Shown here in pieces: positions 10,434-20,744 of a stretch of 64,000 nucleotides of DNA. How positions within the stretch are numbered: position 1 is the stretch's first letter; every line of letters starts with the position of its first letter. Under the pieces are notes generated by a model that worked only from the letters and a program-made list of their open reading frames with translations, was not told the origin of the DNA and did not search any database. Source of the stretch: Paguma larvata (taxonomy: Eukaryota; Chordata; Mammalia; Carnivora; Viverridae). Made by a program: the position numbers and the translations under genes. The DNA lies in contig CM057826.1 in assembly GCA_030068075.1 (NCBI GenBank), positions 69,723,312 through 69,787,311 of the forward strand, in the 5' to 3' direction.

Positions 10434-11849
10434 TTAATCCTTTTTTTCAAACAGAACATAACACAGTAGTCCTCAAATACAGTATGTATAACCACAATTT
10501 GTCTCCTCTTTTTGTATTGATCATATTTTGTGAGATTTTTAGTGCCAGAGAACAAGGACAAAACCGTTAAAGATACAACAAATCTTTTTACCTAATATTA
10601 AATGCAGTTGATCTTGATAAAATATAACATACTTGGTTATAACCGAGTATCATAATGCAGTTATTTATTTTATATAAACTGACGATTAGTTAACTGTCTG
10701 TTTACAAATCTTCATGCGATTCAAATTCAAACTGTATTAATTTTTTATATAAAAAATCAATACCTATTTCTTGTAAAACAGAGTTTTGAATAAGTAAAAT
10801 CACTTTGTATCATTTCAGTTGCTTTCTCTGTTGTAATAGACTAGAAAGATAACCCACGTGTATTTGCATATAGACGAACGAAATAATCTCAGACACCTCT
10901 GTTGAGTCCTTTGGGAAGACAGGAGTGAAAAGGATCCAGTTAGACTGGCAGGTTTACCTTGGAGGATTTGAGACCCACCACAATGATACTTAAACACAAT
11001 AACGGTCTTCAAACTTGTGACAGGATCACTTGACAGGGCTGTCCACACAGGTAATCTGAATAATATAGACTTAATTGAGATTTATAAATATAAACATTCC
11101 TTTTTTTTTTTTTTTTTAATATCCCTAAGGACAGATTTGCCATGGGTATTATATACCTGCAGTGGTGACCAATGTAGGATCTGGGTCTTAAATTACTGCT
11201 TGTACCTGGTTGTAGAGCAAATTGCTTACATAAAAGGGAGCGTGAGGATTGAGGAAAACACAGTATGGCAGTTTTGTTAATTATTGTGGCCCCAAGCCTC
11301 TTGATAGTCAATTACTAGTATTTAAACCATTGAATGTAATAGGGACCTAGATGATTTGCTTCTCAAAAAAGTAGAAGGAAAATGAAATAGCTATTATATA
11401 TTTAAGTGACTGCATTAGAGAAGACTGAAACAAATATGTACTCCCATGTCTTACTTGGCTTAAAGTAGTTGGAGAGGCTTTAGGAATTTTATAGAGTCTA
11501 AGATCAATATTGAAAGATACCAAGAGGGTAGAGAAATGATGAAAGGCTGTAGTAGTCAATGAAGTCATCCTAACGAAGGATAGAATAGAAAAGTGGGTAA
11601 AATTTGGAAAGAAATGGCGGATTCTATGGATTTCACTTCTCCAAAGATCTAGATGAAAAATAATCATGACATGTTCCCAGATTACTTTTAGTCTGTATTG
11701 CTGCTGTGAGGAAAGAAGTCTGGAGGGAATGGAAGATAAATTTAGATCTGTAGAAGACTGTCAGATTTTAAAAAGTCCTTTTTCTTTTTGGATGAATATT
11801 TGTGAAAATAACTAATATTTTAATTGCATTTTTTTTAAATGTAAGTAAT
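10434..11849. other. Unassigned DNA
   Basis: I see no supported gene. There are several 77-106 codon frames on both strands, none with a recognisable domain. A T tract lies at about 11101-11117. It reads like single-copy intergenic or intronic sequence. Confidence 0.45.
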
Positions 11850-12310
11850 ACAGATAGTAATAAAATCATCCATAGTCACATCAGAAATAAATTGCCAGTG
11901 TTCACATTAATAGATGTCATTTTCTAGTAGCACTTTATTCTTAGTTATTTACATAATTGGAATCACGTTGTGCATGTATGTGTGTGCATGTGAATTATAT
12001 AGTAACAATTATTTTGAAAGGACTGATCGATTGCCTGATAGCATCATACATTACAATACATACATTAAACTAACATTGGTCAAGTTACACAGAATTAAAA
12101 AGTTAATTGCATTTTTTTCCTTCTCTTCATTTCCGTTTCCCCCTCTCTCAGTCCTCTCTCTGCCTTCAGTTTTTTTTCCTCCCTCCCTCCCTCTTTTCCT
12201 CCTTTTTTTAAAAAAATATACAAATTCGTTGTTTATTTGGCTTTTTATTAGGACCATTCCCAAATTATTTTGAAGATAAGCTTAGAAGCTTAAATGACAT
12301 AAATGGAAAG
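11850..12310. repeat. Possible ancient repeat with pyrimidine-rich part
   Basis: AATCATCCATAGTCACATCA followed by TTTACATAATTGGAATCACG resembles a common but old mammalian interspersed repeat whose family I cannot name. Within it, 12112-12210 is almost entirely C/T. The 119-codon + frame at 11914-12273 and its 70-codon antisense partner are low-complexity translations of that tract, not genes. Confidence 0.35.
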
Positions 12311-12324
12311 TTACCCAGCAGTGC

Positions 12325-12515
12325 CCTCCCCCCACTTTCCTTCCTTTCCTTCTTTCAGATGCTCCCTCTTCCCTCTCTTCATCTCTCCCTTGCCTACTTC
12401 CTTCCTTCCTTCCTTCCTTCCTTCCTTCCTTCCTTCCTTCCTTCCTTCCTTCCTTCCTTCTCTCCTTTCATTTCCTCCTTCCTTTCCTTCCTCCTCCCTT
12501 TGTTCCTTCCAGCTA
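12325..12515. repeat. Polypyrimidine tract with (TTCC)n microsatellite
   Basis: An almost uninterrupted C/T strand. Its core at about 12397-12461 is some 16 perfect tetranucleotide TTCC units. Flanking CCTCCCTT/TTCC variants look like older decayed repeats of the same unit. The run of Ser-Phe-Leu-Pro in the 90-codon frame (12303-12575) is produced by this repeat. Confidence 0.95.
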
Positions 12516-14036
12516 TTAGATATAATGTTAAAAGAATTATTCTCTAATTCATTTATTTTTCATTCATTTGAATAGTCTGTGGAAAATAATTATGCAAAAC
12601 AGTTTTCACTACAGAGGAGCTTAAGAAACAGTAGAATGACCGAAGCATATGGTATGATTTGAAGGAAGCAAGGGTTCAAAGTTAGGGACATAAATTGAGG
12701 TCTGAGTGAGTCACAACTAGAGGTGAATATTCTCATGATGCTCCTTCCTCTTTTCCCTATCTAAATTTTGTCTCCTATTTTTCTTTCCTCCTTTGACTTT
12801 TTTTCTTGTAGTATTTGTTTGAGGATAAGCAGATTTATTGAGAGAAAAAGATCAAAAATGATAAATGGCTTTTAGTATTTTTAAGATGAATGTAGGTATC
12901 CCTACATAAAGAAAAGTAGTATGATAAACTACAAAAAAAATTAGGACTGGACTTCTAAATGCGCTAGGGCAATTTAGGGGGATCATAGTATCCTTTATCT
13001 CTCAATATGCAGTCAATATATAGAACTGAATCGACTTCTAATATTGCTTGCTTTTAAAAAAATAGCATCTTCTGTTACAGTGAAACCTAGATCACTACTT
13101 AAACACTTAAATTGAATCAGAAAGTTCTCCAACAAAAAATGAATGTCAAAAAAAATCTTTAAAATTATTATAATTGTACTTTCACAAATACAAATATAAA
13201 GGATCTATACTCTGTATCTCTGTATCTATACTCTGTATCTCTAATTAGCTTTGTGCCAGTAATTCCGTTGAAACCTCTTTTAAGAGTAGAATACAAAAAA
13301 TATTTGTGAAAGGGTTTTTTTCTGATGCTCAGACTCATGTGATTTTTATCAACCTAACAATTTATTTGTTGTATCGGTTATCTGTGTCACTTTCATGTTA
13401 TACCAGTAATTAATTTTAAAATTTGAGTAATTTTATACAATTCTTTTAACCTAGATTATTATTGGAAAATGTTTTATACAACCATTGTCAATTCTTTGTC
13501 TAGCCTAACTTAATTTTCTGTTTCTTTAGTTTCTATATCAAAGTATCAATCCAGGGAACCAAAATGGATATTCCATTTTGATCAAAAGACTTATGGATAG
13601 ACAGGAGACTAGACAAATTGTTAGTGTCCCTTTCTGTCTAGGGAACTGACATTTGGAAATATGAATAAGTAATCCTGTCTTAGTTTACATGTTGGATAGT
13701 GATTTTACAGTGTTATTTTCCTTGGGCCTTGACACTTTTATTTGCATTTGTAACTGTTGCTTTCACACACTTTCATTGTTTGCCTTTTTCCTCCTACACA
13801 TTACAGGTAATACTAAGCTGTCTGGACACAAAAGACACTTTCTTCTAAGAACTTCCTCTTTTATCACTCCAGTATTTGATTCTTATACAATTTGCATTTA
13901 TTTGAAAATCTATAATTTAGAAAAACTTTAATATCTGAAAGCAGTTTTGTTAGCTTATGACAAGTCTTCAAATCCAGGATTATCATTTGTCCATTTATAT
14001 TTTTAGTAGGGTGAAATCAGGACAAATACATTTAAT
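12516..14036. other. Unassigned DNA
   Basis: No repeat family or gene is recognised. A small local tandem duplication is at 13204-13242. An 80-codon frame at 13689-13931 has no recognisable features beyond hydrophobic composition. Confidence 0.45.
13204..13242. repeat. 21-bp tandem duplication
   Basis: The unit TCTATACTCTGTATCTCTGT plus A is followed directly by a second, nearly complete copy. The unit itself contains two CTGTATCT submotifs. Confidence 0.8.
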
Positions 14037-14050
14037 ATGTTCAAATACAG

Positions 14051-14277
14051 GGGCGCCTGGGTGGCCCAGTCAATTAAATGTCCGACTCTTGATTTTGGTT
14101 CAGGTCATGATCTCATGGTTGGTGGGTTTGAGCTCCACATTGGGCTCTGCACTGACAGTGTGGGGCCTATTTGGGATTCTCTCTCTCCTTCTCTCTCTAC
14201 TCCTTCCCCACTCGCTCTCTTTCAAAAATAAATGGACGTTAAAAAAATTTTAAATATACATATAAAATAAATAAAAA
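14051..14277 (+). mobile_element. Carnivore SINE, first of a pair
   Basis: GGGCGCCTGGGTGGCCCAGT head, CATGATCTCATGGTTGGTGG, GGCTCTGCACTGACAGTGTG and an AATAAATGGACGTTAAAAAA tail extending in A-rich DNA. It is preceded by ATGTTCAAATACAG (14037-14050) and followed by ATGTTCAAGTACAG (14278-14291). That second copy also forms the left flank of the next SINE. Confidence 0.95.
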
Positions 14278-14290
14278 ATGTTCAAGTACA

Positions 14291-14523
14291 GGGGTGCCTG
14301 GGTGGCTCAGTCAGTTAAGGATCTGACTTCAGCTCAGGTCATGATCTTGCTTTTCGTGAGATCTAGCCCCACTTTGGGCTCTGTGCTGACAGCTCAGAGC
14401 CCGAAGCCTGCTTCTGTGTCTCCCTCTGTCTCTGTCCCTTGCTTCACATACTCTGTGTATGTGTGTCTCTCTCTCTCAAAAATAAACATTAAAATCTTTT
14501 TTAAAAAAACATTAAAAAATAAA
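14291..14523 (+). mobile_element. Carnivore SINE, second of a pair
   Basis: GGGGTGCCTGGGTGGCTCAG head, TGTGCTGACAGCTCAGAGCC, then CTCAAAAATAAACATTAAAA and an A-rich tail. It is flanked by ATGTTCAAGTACA on both sides (14278-14290 and 14524-14536). The two SINEs differ in many diagnostic bases in the middle, so they are not a simple recent tandem duplication of one copy. Confidence 0.95.
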
Positions 14524-14586
14524 ATGTTCAAGTACAATGGATTAATTTTTCACTTAGAAGAAATTTTTTCTTTATAAATAAATTTG

Positions 14587-14660
14587 TGTGTGTGTGTGTG
14601 TGTCTGTGTATATATACACACATATATATGGTATACATATATATATATGGTATACAACAT
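14587..14660. repeat. (TG)n/(TA)n compound microsatellite
   Basis: A TG run of about 9 units, then TGTATATATACACACATATA, then two copies of ATATATATGGTATAC. It sits just left of the antisense L1 3' end. Confidence 0.9.
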
Positions 14661-15133
14661 ATTGATTTAAGATCTATTATTTAATTAAATGATTACCATA
14701 GTCAAAATAATTAACATCCCATCTCCTTCTAGTTACCAGTTTTTTGCGTGGTGAGTACACCCGAAATCTACCCTCCGAGCATATTTCCAGTACTCAGTAC
14801 AATATTATTAAGCATAGTCATCAAACCTATACATTAGATATCTAAATTAATTTTGTCCCCAAGAACTGCTAATCTGTACACTTTGACCAACATACCCCTT
14901 TACTTCTACATTCCCAGATCCTAGCACCTGTCTCCTTCTGTGAATTTGACTTTTTTTTTCTATTTTTTTCTTTTTTTTAGATATCACAGATAGTTGAGAT
15001 GATACAGAATTTGTTTTTCTCCATCTGTCTTTTTTTGTTTATTTCAGAGCATAATGTCCTAGGTGCTTGTTGCAAATGGCAGGGTTTTCTTCCTTCTCAT
15101 GACTAAACAATATTCCATTGATATATACATATC
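14661..15133 (-). mobile_element. L1 3'UTR, antisense
   Basis: Antisense old-L1 3' end: CAGTACAATATTATTAAGCA, CTTTGACCAACATACCCCTT, GATATCACAGATAGTTGAGA, TTTCAGAGCATAATGTCCTA and CAATATTCCATTGATATATA. At about 15134 the strand switches to sense L1 ORF2 from further upstream in the element. Together with the next feature it forms an inverted L1. Confidence 0.8.
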
Positions 15134-15867
15134 TTTAGGCAAGAAAATGAAATAAAGGCATACAAATAAAACAGGAGGAAGTAAAATGCCTCTGCCTAAG
15201 GAGCCATATTATATATAGAAAACTGTGAGGACTCCATCAAATACTGTTAGAACTAATAAATGCAGTAAATTTGTACTATACAATATCCACATACAAAAAT
15301 CAGTTGCATTTCTATACCCTAATAGCAATATCTGAAAAAGAAGACAATTCCATTTACAATAGCATTAAAAATAAATAAAATATTTAGAAATAAATAAATA
15401 AAATATTTAGAAATAAATCTTACTAAGGGTGTAAAAAATCTGTACTTCTGAAAACTATAAAACATCGATGAAGGAAATTGAAGATGGCAAAATAAATGGA
15501 AAGATATCTCCTGTTCATGGATTGGAAGAATTAATATTTGTTAAAATGTCCATACTATCCAAAGCAATCTACAGATTTTGCGTAATCCTAACCAAAATTC
15601 CAATGGCATTTTTCACAGAAATGGAACGAAAAATCCTAAAATGCATATGGAATACAAAAGACATTTGCCAAGGCAACACTGAGAAACACACACAGTTGGA
15701 GATAATCACACCACGTGATTTCAAATATACTACAAAGCTACAGTAATCAAAACAGACATCATGAAAACAGACATATAGACCAATGGAAGAGAATAGAGTC
15801 CAAAAATAAATCCATTCATTTATGGTCGGTTGATCTTATATCAAATGATTTTGAGTAACGCCACTTT
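15134..15867 (+). mobile_element. L1 ORF2 internal segment, sense (inverted partner)
   Basis: Sense ORF2 text: AAATCAGTTGCATTTCTATA, GAAGGAAATTGAAGATGGCA, ATCTCCTGTTCATGGATTGG, CTATCCAAAGCAATCTACAG and GGTCGGTTGATCTTATATCA. It lies upstream, in element coordinates, of the antisense 3'UTR to its left. That is the order expected after twin priming of a minus-strand insertion. The frame at 15468-15746 (VKMSILSKAIYRF segment) is an ORF2p fragment. A small AT-rich tandem duplication sits at about 15368-15418. Confidence 0.85.
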
Positions 15868-16589
15868 TTTTTTTTCTTTTTCTTTTCATTATATTTGTTT
15901 CATGTCGAACGTATATTTTCCAAGGACATGATGCTATTTTAGCTGATTCTCCCTCACAATCCAATTTGTTTCACTAAATACTAAGAAGTATGATCCAGAT
16001 ATTTACAGTAGCAAATCAGAGTTTACATTCCTGGTTTCCACTTCTGAGTGTGACTTGGGAAAAAACAACTCATTTCATGTTCTATCAATAATTCCTATTA
16101 TAGATTTTGAGAATAATCAACCTTTTAATGGGGGACCATAACAATTATGATATTATATTTCCGACTCTGGTGGGAAAGTACCACCTACAAGTAAGCACGT
16201 CGCCACTGTTTTACCAAGAATGATACTTAAAAGTTGAACTTGCTTTTTTTCTGAGATCCACTTTATTTCACAATTTGTACTATTTTCAACTAAAGAAAAC
16301 TTTTTAAAACTACTTTTCTCAGTGCTTCCTGTTTACATAGTGTCTAATCTTGTTTCTTTATTAATTCAATTAGGCAAAAAATACTCTGTTTCTAATTTGT
16401 GCAATGTAGTGTTGGGAGTTTGGAATGCAAAGATAAGTAAGAAAGTGAAAAAGAAGATGATAAGAAACAAAATTGAGACATAAACTTTCACTCCTACTCT
16501 TCCTTTCCCTATCTCTTAACTTGACTATGCACTCTCCTCTCTAAAAAATATTATAATTTTTACTCTGCAGACAAATTTTTGTCAAATCC
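15868..16589. other. Unassigned DNA
   Basis: No gene is recognised. A T-rich tract at 15866-15887 lies at the right edge of the inverted L1. The rest is AT-rich with no readable repeat family. Confidence 0.45.
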
Positions 16590-17061
16590 TTCACTGGTTC
16601 ACATTAATTTCAGGATAAATTTCAAGTTTCTAGGAATCACTATATAGGGCTTTAGAGGGGCACAGTCACTGTTTCTGTCTCTATCTTCATCCCATATGAC
16701 ACTTCACAATTTCCATGCAAAAATAACAAAGGCTTATAATTTCCCTTTCATTGTGTTCTGTTTATGCCTCTTTGCTCATGTTCTCTCTCCCCAAGATACT
16801 TACTTTCCACCTCTTCTAATATTATTATTTTCCTGTTAGGTCAGGAGACATCTGTCCCAGGCATCCTTTATTAAATCCCAGATCGAGGTAGTACTCCTTG
16901 CCTGCATTATTATAGCATTCATGCGTATATATCCATCTTAGCATCTTAGCATAGTTAACTGTATAGCAATTGGTGGTTTTCTCCTTCCACTCTGTACTTA
17001 AGCTTTTTGAGTACTGGAATCATTCCTGCTCCAGTTTTTTCCCCCACTCCTGTGCTGTAGC
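16590..17061 (+). mobile_element. L2 LINE 3' part
   Basis: CACATTAATTTCAGGATAAA followed by TTTCAAGTTTCTAGG resembles the L2 'aggataaagtccaaactcc' stretch. TGTTCTGTTTATGCCTCTTT, TAGGTCAGGAGACATCTGTC and 'attattatagcattcatg' follow in the L2 consensus order. The end (17500-17545, 'tgctaatactatagtgccaaataaatt') matches the L2 terminus and is separated from the rest by later insertions. It is very diverged and carries no ORF. Confidence 0.6.
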
Positions 17062-17505
17062 TCACTGGTTGACAAACTGTTTCTAAAGGAACAGACAGGG
17101 GCACCTGGGTGGCTCAACTGGTTAAGCATCCAGCTGCGGCTCAGCTCATGATCTCGCAGTTTATGGGTCTGAGCCCCACATTGTACTGGCTCTGTGCTGA
17201 CACCTCAGAGCCTGAAGCCTGCTTCAGATTCTGTCTCCCTCTCTCTCTGCCCCTGTCCCACTTGTGCTTTGTCACTCTTTCTCTCAAAAATAAATAAACA
17301 TTAAAAAAAACATAAAAGGAACAGACCATACGTAGCATTTTAGGCTTTGTGGGCCACAAGATCTCTGTAACGGCAACTCAGAACTGCTGTTGTAGATTTG
17401 AAATAGCCATAAGCAATAAGTAAAGGAATGAACATGGTTATATTCCAGTAAACCTTTACTTACTGAAACAGGTTTCATGGCCTTGGGTTGCTGACCCTTG
17501 CTGTG
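17062..17505 (+). mobile_element. MER20-like hAT-Charlie element, split by SINE
   Basis: Left end CACTGGTTGACAAACTGTTT. After the SINE (17098-17312) it resumes with CATTTTAGGCTTTGTGGGCC, GATCTCTGTAACGGCAACTC, ATTCCAGTAAACCTTTACTT and ends at GGGTTGCTGACCCTTG. Both ends and the internal order fit MER20. The flanks CTGTAGCT and CTGTGGCA may be a decayed 8-bp hAT target-site duplication. It lies inside the L2 copy, so it is younger than that L2. Confidence 0.75.
17098..17312 (+). mobile_element. Carnivore SINE inserted in MER20-like element
   Basis: Full-length sense copy with GGGGCACCTGGGTGGCTCAA head, TGACACCTCAGAGCCTGAAG and AAAAATAAATAAACATTAAA tail. The target-site duplication is TAAAGGAACAGAC (17084-17096) against TAAAAGGAACAGAC (17313-17326). 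The frames at 17109-17297 and 17141-17359 are its translations. Confidence 0.97.
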
Positions 17506-17545
17506 GCATGGTGCTAATACTATAGTGCCAAATAAATTTATGTTC

Positions 17546-19129
17546 CCTGATTTATTCCTTTGCTTAAATTCTCAATGGGTAGAAGGCTTGGTTTTCTGTT
17601 CCCCTGGAAGAGCCCTGAAATGTTGACTCGGAAGTGCTGGTAGCACCATTCCATCTTCTGTGGTAGAAACCATCAGGATCTAGGGTTAAATGCATACTGA
17701 GTGACATTTCCGGAAGTAGGTAGTGCATCATGGGAATGATGGAAAATTTGTCCCCCCCTCCCCCGCAGCTTTGATCAAATAATTTTCAGAATTTTCTTAA
17801 GCATCATGAAGTTTAATGTAAATTTAATATTGAATTATGCTGTGTGTCATCATGAAACTGTAATATTAAGTTAATATTATTTTGCTGTGCAGGTCGTCAT
17901 TTGGTTTATCCAGTGCCCTCCTTCAGCACCTTCACTGTAAGATCTCTTAACATTGAAACAATTTTCTCTTATTCTATCTAAATATTGATATGTTTTTGTC
18001 ATAAAATTATACATGGATAAAAGTATAATATATGTTCTAATCTTTGATTTTGAAGAGTTATTTATATTTTCAAAGTATTTTTAAATCACCTAGCCATTAA
18101 TCTTGTTTGAGTATTATGTTGACCCACTTTTTCTTGTTATGAATAAAAGGCATTTAGTTGAGAACTACAGTAATTGAAAGTTATAGTTATGGGGATGAAA
18201 TATTTCACATTAATTTTTCCATAGTGAAATCTCTGTGCCTTCACATCTAAAAATATGTACCTGAAGAAAATAATTTGGTTTTAGTTCCACCCTTCATAGA
18301 CATATTCCATTAGAATCATCACTAAAGAATTATCTGCTTTGTGGTAATAATTATTATTAATTATCAATACTTCAAAATAATGGGAATACAGTAATTAAAT
18401 ATGTCATCACATAACTCTATTGATAAATAACATGGTGGGGAGAAAATACAAGAGGCTAAAGAGCAAATTTTATTCTCTTTTGGAACTAGAACACCATCTT
18501 TTCTCTGACTACAGATATCTTAAGATTTCTGCCTTACTGTTTTTATTTTTTGCTCATTAGAGATGTATATATAAATAATTTAATGTTAGTCATTTAATGT
18601 TTAGAAAGCCTTTATATGAAGAATGATCTATAAATGCAAAGTAATATTACTTTACTTTCAAGAAAGTTGTCAAAAATACTTGATATTTGGTATAAAAATC
18701 TCAGTCACAATTTATAATAGATTCAGTGGTAAAAATGAAATTATATATTCGAGAGAGATCAAGGTTTAAGATTGTTTCTTATAGCAACAAAGATAACGTT
18801 ATTTTTTCTACTCTACTTAAGCTCTTAACCCTACAAATAATATATGTTTATATGTGACATATTCATCATTCCCTTATTTTGGGTGGTAAGATATTAAAAA
18901 AACAAAAAATTCCTCTCTTTTTAAATTTCTTCTCCTTTGTTCTTCCCAGCTTTCCTTTTACTGTGGAGTTAACCTGTGACATCCCACAATTGAACTTTTG
19001 CCTAAATGAAAATTAATCGCTGCAAACGAGGTCACAGATTATTCTTTTAGGTTATTACAAACAACTTTGATAGCAATAAGAGAATAAATATTGAAGTAAG
19101 ACTTACTGAGCTTGAAATCAGCCTCCACT
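17546..19129. other. Unassigned DNA
   Basis: No supported feature. A C-rich run lies at about 17752-17766. The remainder is AT-rich with no recognised repeat family. Confidence 0.45.
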
Positions 19130-19545
19130 ACTTTTATCTCCTTTCTTATCTTTATCTCTTTTCTTAATGTAATGTTCTACTTACAGAGAATTGCACAAAT
19201 AGCACAGAGTATTCCCATATTCACTTCGCCAGATTTCCCTTATGTTAGCATGGGGAAAATCCATGGTACTATTATTCCAAATAATAAATTAATATTCAGA
19301 TAACTCTATTAATTAAATTAAAGGCGTAATTAGGGTTTCTCCAGATGTATCACTGATGTCCTTTTGTTTTTGTTCCAGGAAACATCTGTGAACCGCATGG
19401 CACTTATTTGCTGTCCTTTGCCTTCTCTAATCTGTGACAGTTTTGCAGTCTTTCCTTCTCTTTAATAGCCTTGACACTTGTGATAAGTATTGGTCAAATC
19501 TTTTTTAGAATATCCCTTAATTTTGATTTGTCTAATATTTTTCTT
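19130..19545 (-). mobile_element. Ancient L1 (L1ME/L1MC-type) 3'UTR, first half
   Basis: Antisense old 3'UTR text: TGATGTCCTTTTGTTTTTGT and TCCAGGAAACATCTGTGAAC, then 'ctgtgacagttttgcagtc' and GATTTGTCTAATATTTTTCT. The order matches the long 3'UTR of ancient L1 subfamilies as I remember it. It is interrupted after 19545 and resumes at 20149. Confidence 0.6.
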
Positions 19546-20148
19546 TTTATTGAGATGTAACTGGCATATAATATTTTATACATGTAAAGTGTACAACTTG
19601 TTGCTTTGATACAGTCATACAGTTCAGTATGATTAGCTAATGGCTCTGTCACATCACATCATTTATAATTGCTTTTTTTTTTTCTTTTAAAGTTTATTTA
19701 CTTTTTTATTTTCAATAGAGAGAGCACATATGTAAGCTAGGGAGGGGCAAAAGAGAGGGAAAGAGAGAAAACTCCAAGCAGGGTCCATGCTCACCGCGTA
19801 GACCTATGGGGAGGCTCAATCTCACAACTGTGAGATTATGTCTTGAGCCAAAATCAAGACTCAGACGCTTAACTGACTGAGCCATCCAGGTGTCCCTCTA
19901 ATTTCTCTTTGGTAGTGAGAACACTTAATATTTAGTCTCTTAGAAACTTTGAGGTATACAATACAGTATTGTTGACTATAATCAAAATTAGGCAATGGAA
20001 CTTCAGAACCGAATCATATTTTAATAGAGAAAGACAAATACTGCAAGATACTTACTTACTTATATATAGAATCCAAAAGAGGTAAACTCATGAAAACAGG
20101 ATAGAATGGTGGTTATGAGGGGCTGGAAGTGGGGGAATTGTGGAGTTT
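19546..20148 (-). mobile_element. Inverted (twin-primed) L1 3' end
   Basis: Bases 19546-19995 are antisense L1 3'UTR: TTATTGAGATGTAACTGGCA, GTAAAGTGTACAACTTGTTG, TAGTGAGAACACTTAATATT and GTATACAATACAGTATTGTT. From about 20020 to 20148 the strand flips to sense 3'UTR from just upstream: GAGAAAGACAAATACTGCAA and AGAATGGTGGTTATGAGGGG. The target-site duplication is TCTAATATTTTTCTT (19531-19545) against TCTAATTTTTTTCTT (20149-20163). A SINE lies inside at 19687-19896. Confidence 0.8.
19687..19896 (-). mobile_element. Carnivore SINE, antisense, inside L1
   Basis: TTTAAAGTTTATTTACTTTT tail complement, then AGAGAGAGCACATATGTAAG, GGGAGGGGCAAAAGAGAGGG and AACTGACTGAGCCATCCAGG head. It is moderately diverged. 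It splits the antisense L1 3'UTR, so it is the youngest layer at this spot. Confidence 0.9.
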
Positions 20149-20744
20149 TCTAATTTTTTTCTTATGATTAGAGTAAGACTATGCATTTTGGACAAAACTG
20201 CCACAGAAGTGATGTGTCTTCCTCATTGCATCATTTCTAGGGGTATGTGATGTTAATATATCTTATTACTGGTAATGTTAACCTTACCCACTTGATAAAA
20301 GGGGTATCTTCTAGAAACTCCATTGTAAAATTAGTATTTTTCCTCTTTGTCATTAATAAATGTATCAAGAGAAATACTTTTAGACTAGGCAAATATCCTC
20401 TTTTGTGCTTAGTAATTTTAGTATCCGTCACTGGGTCTTTCCTGGAACAATTATTATCATCAAGGAAGAACTATATTTATTCTCCCCATTTCTTTATTCA
20501 GTCAGTAACTGAGTTACATGAGTGTGGACTCACAGATTTATATTTTATTCTATGCGTTATATTCCAATACTGTTGTTATTTTTTTGGTTATAGTTTTCCA
20601 ACTTTGACTATTATTTATAGGCCCTATCAGCAAAAAGGCTTAGAAATATATGTATGTATACTAACTCTTGTCTATACAATATCTATTTTTGAATCTATCT
20701 GGAATATATATATATATATATATATTTTTAAAACTGTAAGTTGA
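20149..20744 (-). mobile_element. Ancient L1 3'UTR, second half
   Basis: It resumes directly after the insertion with TCTTATGATTAGAGTAAGAC, GTGATGTGTCTTCCTCATTG, GTAATGTTAACCTTACCCAC and CTCCATTGTAAAATTAGTAT. Later come GTGTGGACTCACAGATTTAT and TATTCCAATACTGTTGTTAT. These are ordered blocks of an ancient L1 3'UTR read antisense. The longest frame in the window (165 codons, 20247-20744) lies entirely inside it and ends in a TA microsatellite, so it is not a gene. Confidence 0.6.
20704..20726. repeat. (TA)n microsatellite
   Basis: About 11 TA units followed by TTTTTAAAA. It encodes the Ile-Tyr run at the end of the spurious 165-codon frame. Confidence 0.9.

Noticed and set aside
12397..12461. 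Regular short repeats, possible CRISPR-like array
   Set aside because: It is a simple TTCC microsatellite without spacers, in a mammalian genome.
11914..12575. Ser/Pro/Phe-rich frames of 119, 90 and 62 codons
   Set aside because: These are low-complexity translations of the C/T and TTCC repeats.
14037..14536. Two adjacent similar repeats as a tandem segmental duplication
   Set aside because: The SINE bodies differ at many sites while the flanking 13-mers are near identical. Double insertion at one target site fits better.
20247..20744. 165-codon open frame, longest in the window, hydrophobic
   Set aside because: It lies wholly within antisense ancient L1 3'UTR sequence, ends in a TA microsatellite and has no domain. 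Its hydrophobicity follows from T-rich composition.
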